64,000 nt of DNA from Tethya wilhelma (lineage: Eukaryota; Porifera; Demospongiae; Tethyida; Tethyidae). Positions 11,015 to 24,000 of the stretch are shown here, piece after piece. The stretch's first letter is position 1; each line of letters starts with the position of its first letter. The notes under the pieces were generated by a model. It was given only the letters and a program-made list of their open reading frames with translations. It ran no database searches and was not told the DNA's origin. Position numbers and translations under genes: made by a program. The stretch spans positions 718,253-782,252 of the forward strand of contig CAXIPT010000002.1 of NCBI GenBank assembly GCA_964030475.1, written 5' to 3'.

Positions 11015-12228
11015 GTTAGAACATGCCTACCAGGGCTGTACGTGAAATGCACGAGGTAATATTGAATAAACCCGAGGGTTTAGTCAATATTACCGAGTGT
11101 TTTTCGAAGTAGCAGTCGTTCCGCCAACGGAGAGATCACGTGAATTTATTTACACGATGACGTCATTTATCTACTAAAATTCAGCTAACTTAGACGATAG
11201 TAGGTAGAGGTACAAAAGCAGCTCATACTCGATTTTTAGAGCAATTGGAGCCAAAAGAACTTGACACAACACTGTAGGTATGTTTTTACAACATATATGA
11301 GCTATAACTAAGAGCATTTAGCGTGCCATATTTTTTTTACCAGCTGATTTTGTGAGCAATCTTGTTTACTTACCATGAGTGATGAAAATTGTACGCACGC
11401 TAGCACTCACAAAAATGGTGAGAACAACTCAATGATTTATGTTTGCAGTGCAGCAGCTATCTAGGCATGTAGACACCAAGTCTGGGAGCTGAGTCTAGTG
11501 CACAAAATGGTCACCGGATTGAAGTTACTGCTCTTGTACAGAGACAAGTGAACCAAACAAGCACACTTCAAGATTCATAAAATCAGATCATTGATATTAT
11601 TGACAGTAAAAACTACTTCACAATCACTACTCTGTACTTCTTCACATGTAGCACCACTGTTTTCCTTCTGCAAGTCTCTCCTGATAGTTTACAAGTCAAT
11701 TGTTAGTTGCTGTGTTGAAAATCACCATTTTATTAATAACTATCAATAATTTACAGTTCCCGGCGACGACCCTTACCAACCTCAATACATTATGATACTG
11801 TATTCTTGTACCGTTTATTTTTCACTCTCTTTTTATGGGAACAAGCCAATTATTCCATATATAGATGCTTTGATACATCTATTATTAGTACTCAAAGCAT
11901 TATGTCACAAAGCAATGCACAAAATAGTCTCCGGATAGTTTTTTGTCCAGAGTGTAGTTTGCAGGTTTAGGCTTGCAAGACCACACTTTTTGAGGTATAC
12001 TTGAGAAAATTTGAATAGTAAGTGATTGAAACAATGTACTATCAATATAAAGTAAGCTTGTAGCTATAGATAAAACCTGGATAGAAAAATTCCTATGTGA
12101 ATAATTAATGAGCTTGCTTCATGGGCGCCATTTTTTTACTTCCGGTGTAAATAAAATTGTACTACGTGCATTGGGGCGCGTTCCATTGGCGGAACGACTG
12201 GTAGAGCACGCAGTAGGCATGTTCTAAC
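11015..12228. mobile_element. 1.2-kb element with 16-bp TIRs
   Basis: The ends GTTAGAACATGCCTAC and GTAGGCATGTTCTAAC are perfect inverted repeats. Subterminal blocks around GTCGTTCCGCC (near 11112) and GGCGGAACGAC (near 12188) are also inverted. No transposase frame is visible and no convincing target duplication is found. It is a non-autonomous DNA element. Confidence 0.65.
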
Positions 12229-13600
12229 CAACTTGTATCATGGCGCTTCGAGTTCTCACTACTTTCTTTCTAGTTTTGAGTATAGTATAGGCTCAAGCGC
12301 TTACTTTAGGCGCTGAAGGTCAAGACACAGACAATTGTGACAGCTCGCACGCTAAAAATTTGAACTTGAAACGGGTACCAGAGACTATCTTCGAAGAAAA
12401 ACAACACCAGCGTTGTCTTCTAGTAGTCTTCTGAAGAATCTCAAGCGCTACAGTCTCTTTTCACTGGATAGTTCTTGGTTTTTTTCAACTTGCTGTGTAT
12501 ATTCCACCGGATTTCCTGTGGAATATCGAGATATTTCCCTGCGGTTGAGTGCGGTCAGTATCTACATGTCAACTAATATTTCCCTGTCGGCGCCTTTGAA
12601 AGTATGGCTTCCCATGATACAATATTCCAATAGAACTCGTTGAGAGCGCTGTGGTCAGAAGCTATACCCATGCAGTTTTGTTCTCACTTACTTCCTTACT
12701 GACTTACTTGAACGCCATTTCTAGAGAAACAAAATGCATTGAGCTAGTTTTGACTACACAAAGTAACTTGTTTTCATAGGAATTAGGATCTTTTACACTC
12801 GCTTACTGCCTAAATATGCTAAACAAGAGCTAAAAAGTTTTAAAACTTTGTACTGTAAATTCATGCACTTCACTGCAGCCATCTTGCAAGTAGAGTTCAA
12901 AAGTCGTCTATTCATGTGGCATTAAATCCGCATGCGCATTATTTAGCCTCTTACTCTGCATAAATTTTACTACTGCTCTAAGTTTTTTGTAGGGACTAAC
13001 CAATCTCTGATAGCCTCCAGACTTTACTGTTGAAAAAAGTGAATGAACAAGTATAGTAAAAATTTCATAAAAACGGCACATGGCTAATTCATTTTAAAGC
13101 CAAGTTTTGCTCTATAAATTCTAAACTAAGGGTTATAGAGTAAGCGACCAATTAACGACTTGCCTGTAGGTGATGCTGCCTTATTGGTATCACAAGATAG
13201 CCCATAAAAAATTACCCCTGGTTGTGCAAACTTCAAGCCCCGCCCACTCACTAGTAAGGCTTCTTGACGTCATAAAGGGGTGTGTCCGAAGACTGCAGTT
13301 TTCGGGCAAAATCATCACACTTCGGACATCGGCTCAACGAGACCTTGAAACCTATGCTAGAGCTACCAAATCTGGAGATCTACAAGTTCAGTCTTTCTTC
13401 TGTTTATATTCCAAGAGAGAAGTTGGTTGCAAGTAGCCATGTCTCAAAAATAGCCGTCATATCGTCGAGGTCGAGTCATCAAAAATCGGACGTTTTTTTA
13501 TACTATATTTTCCCTATTTTCACTAGATTTAGCCAGCTGCAGAGGTACCAAGCAGGTTTTGAGGTGATAGAAATGTAGATCAGCTTATTAGTAGCTTCTC
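12229..13600. other. repeat-derived sequence
   Basis: Up to about 13090 this shares blocks with the interiors of the other GGAATGGGC copies (GAGAGCGCTG, GTAGGGACTAACCA, AAGTGAATGAACAAGTATAG). From 13100 to 13600 it contains two overlapping open frames of 88-98 codons with no recognisable motifs or splice context; I do not call them genes. Confidence 0.45.
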
Positions 13601-13669
13601 TGTGCATTTTAATTGATGTTGTATTTGCCAATATGATGCCAGTTGTCCATTTATTTACACTATGACCCA

Positions 13670-14625
13670 TATCATACGTACGGTAGTACGTATAGTAGGA
13701 ATGGGTCGACTGTCCCATAGACACAATACAAAATGTTTATGCTCATAAATTTTCAGAGAATGACAGCTAAGCCTTCAGACATGGATTAAAGCCTCCCTTG
13801 GATAGTTTTCTAACTGCATGCATCAACAAAACTCACAGAAACTTTCTAGAGCACTCTGGAGAGAGCGCTGGCGGGAAGCCACAACAGTGCAATTTTGTTT
13901 TCTTCTTCCTTCCTTCCTTCCTTCCTTCCTAACTGACAAACTTGAACGCGATTTCCAGACAAACAAAAGGCATTCAGCCAGCTTTAACTGTACAGTGCAA
14001 CTTGACTTCATCCGAACTACGTCCTTTTATACTCGTTTGGTGCTTAAAAGCTATATTACAAACAAAATCTAGGCATTTTAAAAACTCTGGTATAAAATAC
14101 TGTACTTGCATGTAGCCATCTTGATGTTGGTAAAGGTCGTCAACAGACCACGTGGTTTGCATGCATCTAATGCACATGCGCATCCAGTGTACTTGAAAGC
14201 AGTAGCTCATGCTTTTTGTAGAGACTGACCAGTCTCTGAAAGCTTATACTCCATTGCAATTGAGCACCTTAGTGTTGAAAAAAGTAAACAAACAAGTATA
14301 GTAAAAATTTCATAAAAATTAACAGTGTAGGAATGGGCAGTGCTGTAAAAAGGAAGGAAACAAGGCTGGGACTATAAATTTCGGCACATGACTACTTCAT
14401 TTTCAAAGTTTTCCAAGCTCACATAGGTTGCCTGTATACCTTCTAATTTATTTAAATAAACCATGACTTAATTGGAATCAGAATTTTAATCATGATTCTA
14501 TGATAGAGCGAACCATGGAAATGAAGTAGTCATGTGCCGAAATTTATAGTCCCAGCCTTGTTTCCTTCCTTTTTACAGCACTGCCCATTCCTACACTGTT
14601 AATTTTTATGAAATTTTTACTATAC
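13670..14625. mobile_element. GGAATGGGC module plus FB1 foldback
   Basis: It starts with the imperfect palindrome TACGTACGGTAGTACGTA and the GGAATGGG block, runs through a TTCCTTCC microsatellite, and ends in an FB1 hairpin whose arms lie at about 14297-14400 and 14518-14625. The combination recurs at 14820 and, inverted, at 31107-32040. Confidence 0.6.
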
Positions 14626-14629
14626 TTGT

Positions 14630-14819
14630 CAATATATGAGTGCAACTTGGAAATCAGTGGCATTTTGATGTTGTATTTGCCAATATGATGCCAGTTGTCC
14701 ATTTATTTACACTATGACCCATATCAATATATGAGTGCAACTTGGAAATCAGTGGCATTTTGATGTTGTATTTGCCAATATGATGCCAGTTGTCCATTTA
14801 TTTACACTATGACCCATAT
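14630..14819 (+). repeat. 95-bp tandem duplication (two copies)
   Basis: CAATATATGAGTGCAAC starts at 14630 and again at 14725. The two units are essentially identical through GACCCATAT, and part of the unit also occurs at 13610-13673. Confidence 0.9.
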
Positions 14820-15523
14820 TATACGTACGGTAGTACGTATAGTAGGAATGGGCCGCCTGTCCCATAGACACAATACAAAATGTTGGTCACTATAAAAATC
14901 TAGTCAAACAAAATTAAACCTTCAAAGCTGCTCAGAGGCTCATACTGACAGATTACCAACTGCATGCAAGGCCTAAAGCTCACAAAAACTTTCCTCAGCA
15001 CTCGTAGAGAGCGCTAGTGAGAAGCCACCATAGTGCCATTTTTGTCCTAACGTACGTACTTTCTGACTGACTTACTTGAAAAGGATTTCCAGAGAACCAG
15101 AATGTGTTGAGCCAACTTTGACAGCACAAAGTAAGTTCTTTTCATAGGTACTACATTCCTTGATACTCATTTTAATCTCAAATAGGCCTAAACAAAAACT
15201 AGAAAGCTTTGAAACTTAGTGTATAAATTCATGTACTTCAATACAGCCATCTTCATATGTAGAGTTCAAAGGTTATCTATACACGTGGCATCATTATGCG
15301 CATGCGCATTAGCCTCCTCCAGCATGCATTGTAGCTGCTACTCAAGCTTTTTGCAGGGACTAACCAGTCTCTGATAGTCACCACACTATAGTGTTGAAAA
15401 AAGTGAATGAACAAGTAGTAAAAATTTCAAAAAAATGAGTAGTGTAGGAATGGGCAGTGCGGTAAAAAGTATTGGAACAAGGCATGTCTCAATTTCGGCA
15501 CATGACTACTTCATTTTTATGCC
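14820..15523. mobile_element. second GGAATGGGC/FB1 copy, cut by the assembly gap
   Basis: The same order of blocks as at 13670, ending in an FB1 left arm (GGAATGGGCAGTGCGG at ~15447) that runs into the 100-N gap. The missing right arm probably explains the gap. Confidence 0.65.
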
Positions 15524-15623
15524 NNNNNNNNNNNNNNNNNNNNNNNNNNNNNNNNNNNNNNNNNNNNNNNNNNNNNNNNNNNNNNNNNNNNNNNNNNNNN
15601 NNNNNNNNNNNNNNNNNNNNNNN
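15524..15623. other. assembly gap of 100 N
   Basis: Exactly 100 N, a conventional gap of unknown size. It lies between an FB1 left arm and a fragment resembling the promoter of gene A. Confidence 0.98.
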
Positions 15624-15634
15624 TGGCTATAGTG

Positions 15635-15880
15635 GTTATATCCACAAAAATATTAATTAACACGAGCGGAAGTCACACATTCTTGTGGTTTTTTAGCGTG
15701 CAATAATTAATCAATGCGCATGCGCAGTTCATTTGAGCGCGAAATGCAATCACATGCACAATGACGTCAGTCATAAATAGGAGAAGTTCGAAGGAGGAGA
15801 TCAGAGAAGACTGAAAACTGCTGGTGTGTCTTGAGATTGAGTATATAGTGTCACTGTAAGAGACAACAGACAACAAAAAT
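15635..15880. promoter_or_regulatory. promoter-like segment: CGGAAGT, CRE and TATA-like motifs
   Basis: Bases 15635-15690 resemble the upstream regions of receptor genes A (25445-25510) and B (46390-46440): TATCCAC, ATTAACAC and CGGAAGTCACA in the same order. CGGAAGT is an ETS-type core. Further right are a full CRE octamer TGACGTCA (~15762) and a TATA-like CATAAATAG about 8 bp later, which could drive rightward transcription. Whether a gene uses it is unknown. Confidence 0.4.
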
Positions 15881-16782
15881 AGTGAGTTCCAGCCTAACTT
15901 ATCAGTATCATTACATGTAGCATGAGTATTAGGGGAAGAGACTCAGTAACTTTGTGAGAGCAGAGCAAAGAATCAGTTTGTGCTTCAGTTGGGTTGAGTA
16001 TTAATGTACAGATATAAGCTAGCGAATTTTGATCCTTTAGCCTAACTGGTCAATATATACTCTGCTCTATCCTGCATGGGATTAGCGATATCAGATTGGA
16101 ATTAAATACCCTCTTGGAATAAAAAATTATATGCTTTCACCAGTTAAAGCAAAAGTCATTCACTCCCATTCACACGATAATAATATTATAGTCTTTGGCG
16201 ATTCTAACGAGTCTTGTTTGACGAAAATCCACTGAGGGGTTATGGAGATAATCCATGTTAAAAATTTAACCCCGTATTTCCCGTATAGCATTATGCTGAT
16301 TTTGGTGCGTGCAGAATTAAATTTCAATGTATAGCGTGGCACGTGCTAACTGCATGTTACTACTGTGGAGAAACAAGAGGAGTAGCGATGGTAAGTAAGT
16401 TTCATCCCTGCTAATTTTGAGGTGCTAGTTCCAAATCTGCTACTATTTTCTAGTCAAAACTTAAATTTTACCAAGGTTTATGTTAGTTTTTGTGGATCCG
16501 AAATGGATATATACAACCAAGTTGCATGTAGAATCGGAACTTCTGGACCTTTAGATTGTACAGATAAGAACTGGACGTCTTTTAATATCGTACGGAATGG
16601 TCCAGACACCGTTTTATGCAATTTGTTGTGTTTTTCCTAGGCTTCAACTCTCAGAGCCAAACAAACTAAATAAGACAACTGATAAGTAAGTAGATTGATG
16701 CTGTTGCTAGTGTGTGAATACAGGTTTTCTAATAGTTGCCCAGTATAACTAGCTAGTCACGCTGTGTGCAATTTTGCTACAG

Positions 16783-17228
16783 GATTATGCCAGAAGTACT
16801 GTTTACCCTTATTGTCAGAAGATTGGGCTGTCAATTGATAAATTCAATGAATGTGCCAGCACAAGCCCTACACTAAATACCTTTAGTAGGTTAGGTAGTT
16901 CATTTCCGGTTGTATCAAACATAACAAAAGGAGCTGTCTATGAGCTTGATATGCTTAGGCGAGAACGCAGTTTGTCATGGATTCAGTTTTATGATCAGAT
17001 GAAAGTACTTTGTGATCCAACATTCACAGAAACATTTAATTCTTTTAAGAGATCTGTCGTCGAACACAAAAGAAAAGAGCAGAACTGACTCGCAATAAGA
17101 ATAATTATCATAAAGAACTGGAAGAGTTTTTAATGCAGGAGTTTTATACTTGTAGATCTAGGCCCAAAGATTCTTATAGTACCACAGTTAAAGGCTCAGA
17201 ACTCTCTAAAATACAGAGAGCACTATAG
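16783..17228 (+). pseudogene. unknown protein, C-terminal exon with a frameshift
   Basis: After acceptor GCTACAG an open frame encodes ~102 residues (DYARSTVYPYCQKIG, then LRRERSLSWIQFYDQM) and stops at 17088. The frame that overlaps its end continues for another ~50 residues with lysine/glutamate-rich helix-like sequence (NYHKELEEFLMQEF) to a stop at 17228. The simplest reading is one coding exon with a one-base frameshift near 17055-17085. A possible upstream exon lies around 16470-16640 (CGSEMDIYNQVAC). I do not recognise the family; a transposon-derived gene is possible. A sequencing error would make it intact. Confidence 0.35.
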
Positions 17229-18025
17229 AAAAGGAACAAGCAAAAACTGAACTGTTAAGTCTTAAGTTATACTCTTAGCATAAAAATTGACAACAGTGCT
17301 ATTGATAATGCTGAACTTTCTCAAAGTAAATTTGCTACTAAACTAGATGAACTATAATTATACAGCACAAAATAGCTAGAGGTATTGGTGACTGAAAGTA
17401 AATGCTGCTCATGAAGAGCATTATTTTATATACCTCTTATTGACCTAAAAAGGTCACTTGAACTCTTGTATCAATGAGAAATTCCATTGTGTATTGTGTG
17501 TTAAGTGTTCAATGTGTAAAAAATAACTATTCAATTTTAAGGTTTCATTGGTGCAACAGTTTGTATTGGAAAATTGTACTTATAAAATTTAACACTAAAA
17601 ATTATAACTTGAAGTAGGAATAAGCTATCATTAGTCACATTCGCACCAGATCTAGAATGTTTCAAAAAGATTTTTATATATATATTAGGTATGTTGTAGT
17701 TTTGTAATCAAAAAAATCATCTGGTATCGCTAATGGGATTTGTGGACAGCCTAGCTACCCCCACTTTGTCTCACGATATCAGTTTGCAAGGGCTACTGGA
17801 GTATTAATGTTGATGAGTACTACATTGATAGTGTATGTTATAAACAGTAGAAATAGAACTAGCTACAGTTGTTTAAGTAGAAAACAGTGAAAAAAATTTG
17901 ACCTAATACTGCATGGCATGTTAAGTGTTCTCAAAATGAAGCTTATACATAGAATTTGGTCCTAATGTGCATCATAAAATGTAAATTAATTTTAACACAG
18001 TTTACAAAATTAATAGTTAATGAGA
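17229..18025. other. non-coding stretch between convergent genes
   Basis: AT-rich sequence with no credible coding frame. It should contain the 3' UTR of gene A on the minus strand. Confidence 0.5.
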
Positions 18026-21000
18026 CTAGACATGAGATTCCTTGAATTCATCATCCAAGCCTTCTCTGTATCTGTATGTACAAGGAGAAAGATATGGTAT
18101 GATTCCATGTTGTATTTGTTAGCATGCAGAGGAGTAATTGTTATACTGTGGATGCACAAGTGTATGTTTTGCTGAGCTAAGTGTGTGACTTACTTTTCCA
18201 TTTCTTGAGCGTGCATTTGTTCTGAAAGAGAGACAGAGAAACAACAAATTATGATCAAAAATAGGAATGTGATTGTAATTTATGCATATTCAAAGCAAAC
18301 ACATATGTACACATTAGCTGCATGCATGCATGTCATTATTGATCATGACACATGGTAAACTGACGTGTATTGAAACCCCTCCCCTCATATTCATGAGTCC
18401 AAACCTACCTCTGTATGCTGGGAAGTATTTCTTCTCTCTCCTTCTCAACCAGAGTATGCAGAAGATTATGAGTAAGATCCACAAACAGCAACAGAGGGCG
18501 AGCACTAGACAGGCAATGAGTATTCCTGCTACAGCACCAGCGGCTAATGGATTGCCACTTTGTAGTGAGCTTACTTCACTGCAAGTTTCATCGTAGCTGT
18601 TTCTGGCACAGATTTCAACACTGTAGCGCTTGTCTGATTCAATATCGAAAACAGTGTACTCTCGTGCAGTACTGTTGGTAGTGAAATTAGCAACCACTTC
18701 ATCTGGTTCTTCTCTGTCGGTGAAGATATAGACTCTTCCATAGAAACTCTCAGTGGGTCTGAACTCATCAATTTCAATGTTCCATTCAATACGAAGACTT
18801 TCTTTGTCATTGCTCAGTTCAAAAACTTCAATTGTTGGTTTCAGAGGACGTCCAAAGAACTTCATGAAAGGATCGCTGCAGCTGTCACCAAAACTATTTC
18901 TGGCACAAATCTGGATTTCAAACAGTGTATCGAGAACTTCCAGTTCAGGTTCTGAGTAGGTGTAGATGGTACTTGAGCTGTTAATGGTAAAGTTGAAAAC
19001 TCTTTCTAGTTTAGGCTCTCTAGGATCTTCTCCTAGAATTTGAATGATACCGATGAAATTGCTGACTTGTGTTAGTTCTCCTGCTTGTGTCCACTCTATG
19101 ACTATTCCTTGCTTGTCAGCTGATAATCTAACACTTGTGATTTCTGGCTCAGGCAATTGACCAACTATGAGAGGTACAGAGTCAGTGCATCTTTCATCAA
19201 CTCCACTCCTGGCACAAATCTGGACACTGTAACTCTTCCCTGCTGCAAAACTAGGCAGAGTGTACTCTCTTGCTTCACTAGGAGCGGTAAAAGTGATGAC
19301 ATCTTCAGTAAGATTGTTACTTCCAGTGACCTGAATTACACCAAAGAAACCAGCATGTGAAGTGAATGCGTCATCAATAGACCATCGCACGTATAGACCA
19401 TCCCCATCTTCTGTTGCATCAAATGTTTCTATCGAAGGTGTGCTTGGTTCACCGAGGAAGAACTGAACACTATCGCTACACACCTCTGTGGCTCCATTTC
19501 TGGCACAAATTTCAATAGTGTAGACCTCACGTTCATCGATAATCGGTACAATGTAAGAGGTTTCGCTTGTTATGAAGTTATCAACTGGTACACTACTGGA
19601 GCCACTCTCAATTCGATTTAATGTTCCCCTATAATCAACAACTGGTAAAGATGGGTCTTCGTCAACTCTCCATCGTATGAACAAACTTCGTGATACTCCT
19701 GCTATAAACAGGATAGAGATGTATGGTTTGTTCAGGGAACCTACTCTCAGAGAAGCTACTCGACTACAGTACTCATTGCTCTGTCTTCTTGCACAAATTC
19801 GGAAATTGTAGGTAGTTTCTGGGACAAAACCATCATCATTCAGTGTGTACTCAAACTGATCAGATGGAGAAGTGAATGTTATGACTTTATTAACTTGTTG
19901 GTTCACACCAATAACTTCGAAAATTCCGTAGAAAGAATCCAATAGAAATTGTTCATCTTCAATAGTCCATCGAACATACAGTCTGGACTGATCTTCTCCG
20001 ACCAATCTAATTTCTCTAACAACTGGAACGTTTGGAGGAGATAGAGTTAGTGACTTGACTGCACTGCAAGTACTATTACCAGAAGTGAACAAATTCACCA
20101 CACAAATCTGGATCTCATAGACTTTACCAGACTCAACCAATGTAGTCAGAGTATAATTTCTTTCAACACTACTTGCAGTAAAGCCAACGACCCTTTCCTC
20201 TTGTCTGTTTGTTCCAAACACAGTTAGTCTTCCTTCAAAGTTTCTCAGGGGACTCAGAGGATTCTCCTCTATATTCCATGACACAAAAAATTGTTGCTGG
20301 TTATCGGTGAAACTGAAATCAGATATCACAGGTTGGTTTGGTGTGCCAAAATAGATAACAATCGGACCAACACAATTCTCTCCTGAAGCACCCTGTGAGC
20401 ACAGGACAATTGTCGTAGATTGAGTTAACATCAATTCCACGGAGTGTATATTCTGTTACCGTTCTATCAGTGGTAAAACTGAAGGATTCTATTTCTTGTA
20501 AATTGTCAGGATCACTTCCAAGTTGGCGGATGGTACCATTGAAACCAGAAATGGTATTAAATGTAACTCCTTCAGATATTATCCACAATACATACAGGCC
20601 TTGTTGATCTCCTGTCAGTCTTAAGTCAGTTAGTACAGGTCTGAGGGGAACTCTGTTAAATGTCAGAGATTCTACATCACTGCATCTTCTTACACCAGCA
20701 CCATTTACAGCACAGATCTCAATCTCATAGCTCTTTCCAGACTCAAGAAGTGTAGTCAAAGTATAGTTTCTTTCAGAGGCACTTGTAGTGAAGTTGATGA
20801 CCATCTCTGCATCTCTGTTTGTTCCTATAACAGTTAGTCTTCCTTCAAAGCTTCTTAGTGGACTGAGAGGATTCTCCTCTATATTCCATGAAATAGAGAA
20901 TTGTTGGTCATCAGTGAGACTGAAATCAGATATCAGAGGTTGGTTAGGTTGACCAAAATAGATCACTATTGGGCCAAGACAGGTCTGTCCTGATGCACTT

Positions 21001-24000
21001 TGTGAGCACAGGACAATATCATAAATCAGGTCAATGTCAATTCCACGAAGTGTATATTCTGTTACTGTACCTTCAGTGGTGAAACTAAATGATCTTGTTT
21101 CAACCAAGTTGTTAGGATCATTTCCAAGTACTCGGATAGTACCATTGAAACCAGAAATGGTATTAAATGTAACTCCTTCAGATATTATCCATGATACATA
21201 CAGGCCTTGTTGATCTCCTGTCAGTCTTAGGTCAGTTAGTACAGGTCTGAGGGGAACTCTATTAAATGTCAGAGATTCTACATCACTGCATCTTCTTACA
21301 CCAGCACCATTAACAGCACAGATCTCAATCTCATAGCTCTTTCCAGACTCAAAGAATGTTGCCAGAGTAAAAGCTCTTTCAAAAGCATCAACAGTGAAGC
21401 TGATAACTCTCTCTACACCTCGGTTGGTTNGTTTTTGTAGTTGTAATAATATGCCAACATAACTAGATCTATCATCCTTGCAGTAGTAAAGCTTAAAGGC
21501 AAGACAGCACAGTAATGACAAGTGAAAAAAAAATCAATAATATTATACTATTGTCAAGTGAATTGTTAATGTGAGTCTTTTGCTATACTATGGGCTATTA
21601 GTCACAGAATGCAAACATTTTGAAGTGTGGTTTTAAATCATATTAAGCTCATGTCCAGTGTAGCCCAATGAATCTAAACCTCATATACTAACTACACACA
21701 GTGCTAGTGGATGACAAGTTTGACAACAGTTAATTTAACCCTTTGCATACCATCATTGTCTCTTATGGTGACTTTCACTACTTCTGGTTGCTTGGTGTAC
21801 AGGGTGGATACTGGCTGTTGAACTCCTGGAAAGACAGGAACAATATTGAAAGAGACGGTAAACTGTTGATTTTCCTCCAGTTCATCGTCATCCACCATCT
21901 CCAATGTGACACAATGTGGTTGAGTCTCGTTTTCAGCGTTTTCGTCTGTTATGGCAAAGTCCTTGTTGGCTGCAACAAAGAAAAGTGCACATGTGGAGCA
22001 GTTTAGGCTGATAATAATAATTATTGAGATTGAAAATAATTGGCATTGCTTGCAATAGCCATTACTAATTATAATTGTTTAAGATATCATTAAGAGGTGT
22101 GGATGTCACGTGCATACAGGTTTATGCTTACCTAGTGCTGTTCCTGGCATTGTGGTGATGCTAATGCTGTCATTGTCTCTTCTATATGTGTAATTAGAGA
22201 AACGGTTCACACAGAGTGTGATAGTCTCACCCTCAAGAGCTGATACATACGTATCATTCACAAACCCCACCACAACATCTATGTGTACATGTGTGCACCA
22301 GTGTGAGATATAAGTATGTGTGCATTGGTGCTCCATATTTTGGTAAAAGAATTTCCACTATATAGGCTGGTAAAATCTTTGTGACTCACTCTCATTATCT
22401 TCAACAGCTATTTGAATTTCCTGATCAAAAATTCTTCCTCCCTCTTCAAACGTCCACTGCATTATAAAACTAATGTTCTCTGTGTACTCAGCTACAGTGT
22501 CATCAATGACCTCTATAGCCAAAGTAAAGTTAGCATCTTCAGGTTGAAGGTCACTCCCATTAGGAGTGATAATCATATAGTCTTCATCAACTGCAAAGGA
22601 AAAAATAATTATCCATATTGATGGAGCTGTTAATAGTCAAAGGTCACTGACAATTTATGATTCACATACATAGGTATTAATTTGGAATAAACCAACTATA
22701 CACAGGCTGGGTATGGAATGTGCAGCATAATTATGTTAATTAGTGTTTACAAAATAGGCAGTGTCCAGCTAAATATAATATTGTAGTCAATGGAACCGGC
22801 ACTCTAGTCCCGTGCTGCTGGAGTGCCGGTAAATCCGGATACTATAATCTGGCAATACAAAATCAATAGAAAAGTATATGGACTACCAGGCTCTGTACAT
22901 GTATACACTTCACACAACATATCCTACTTCACACATTTGGAATTCATATCACACACATTCAAACATTGACTGGTCACTGCTGTGTGCAAGCATGATCATT
23001 ACTAGAGAACAGTATACATAGTCTCTGTGTTTCTCCACGTTTCAGGTATTTTATCTTTTTTGAGATAACACATGTACTAGTATAACACTGTCAAGTTTGC
23101 TAGACCACAGCGTCGTACCAATGGATATTTTAACTCATCTTTCCCCATAGCATTGCTTAATGGAACAGATTACCTTCGATGCAGTCTTCAGACCAGTACA
23201 TCGCTTAAACATAATGTCCTGTCATACTTATTGTGATAATTATAATAATTATAGTCATAACAACACTGTAATGTGAAGAAGGACGAGGGTCTAGCTAGAT
23301 AGCTGGTACAGGCCTGAATCCAGCGACTGAGCGTACTCATTCTAAGAAAGTTGCCACACACGCTGAGAGAGAGGGTCTAGCAAAGGTGATATTTAATGAG
23401 ATTTCAATTGATCAATCAGATTCAACTACCCAGAGCTGGGTAGTAATTTACATGTGGGCTGTAGTTTGCTTGTGTGGATTGAATAACTGCATGTTCCATT
23501 ACTGAAGTATGCTAGTTATCGATGATTTCTGGCGCTTTTGTACTAAAAAAGGCTTGTACATGTACATTCTCTACTAACAGATCACGACTACAGGTTTACA
23601 GGTGATCACATTGCATTCCAAACATATACCTATAGCATCCATGTCTCTGCTTAGAGTAATGAAGTTGATTGAGATGGTGCCCTCAGTTTCACCTTCTTTT
23701 ACGATTGTCAGGTAGTCCAGTCGTCCAACATCCTCCCTAACTGGCCCATTCAGTACATCCACTCTGACAGTCGCCACTGTGCATTAGATGAACAGCAGTG
23801 CAAAAATTAATATACAAACAGCCACAGGTCACTGGTGTAGGCTCAAAATCAAGACCTACAAATCTTCATGTAGCTACAACATTCATGACACAAACTGTAC
23901 AATATGAATTATTAGCATACCATCACTGGTGTCTTCATTGATAATCACTCGAATGCATTGATTCCGAAAGGTCACTCCAGGTTCACTAGAGTTGAGAAAA

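Noticed and set aside
11015..12228. piggyBac or hAT assignment for the 1.2-kb TIR element
   Set aside because: No TTAA or 8-bp duplication is found at its borders, so the superfamily is left open.
12413..13578. Open frames of 76-98 codons at 12413, 13170 and 13282
   Set aside because: They lie in repeat-derived DNA, overlap in different frames and have no motif or splice context.
18330..19360. Several plus-strand frames opposite gene A
   Set aside because: They are shadows of the long FN3 exon on the minus strand.
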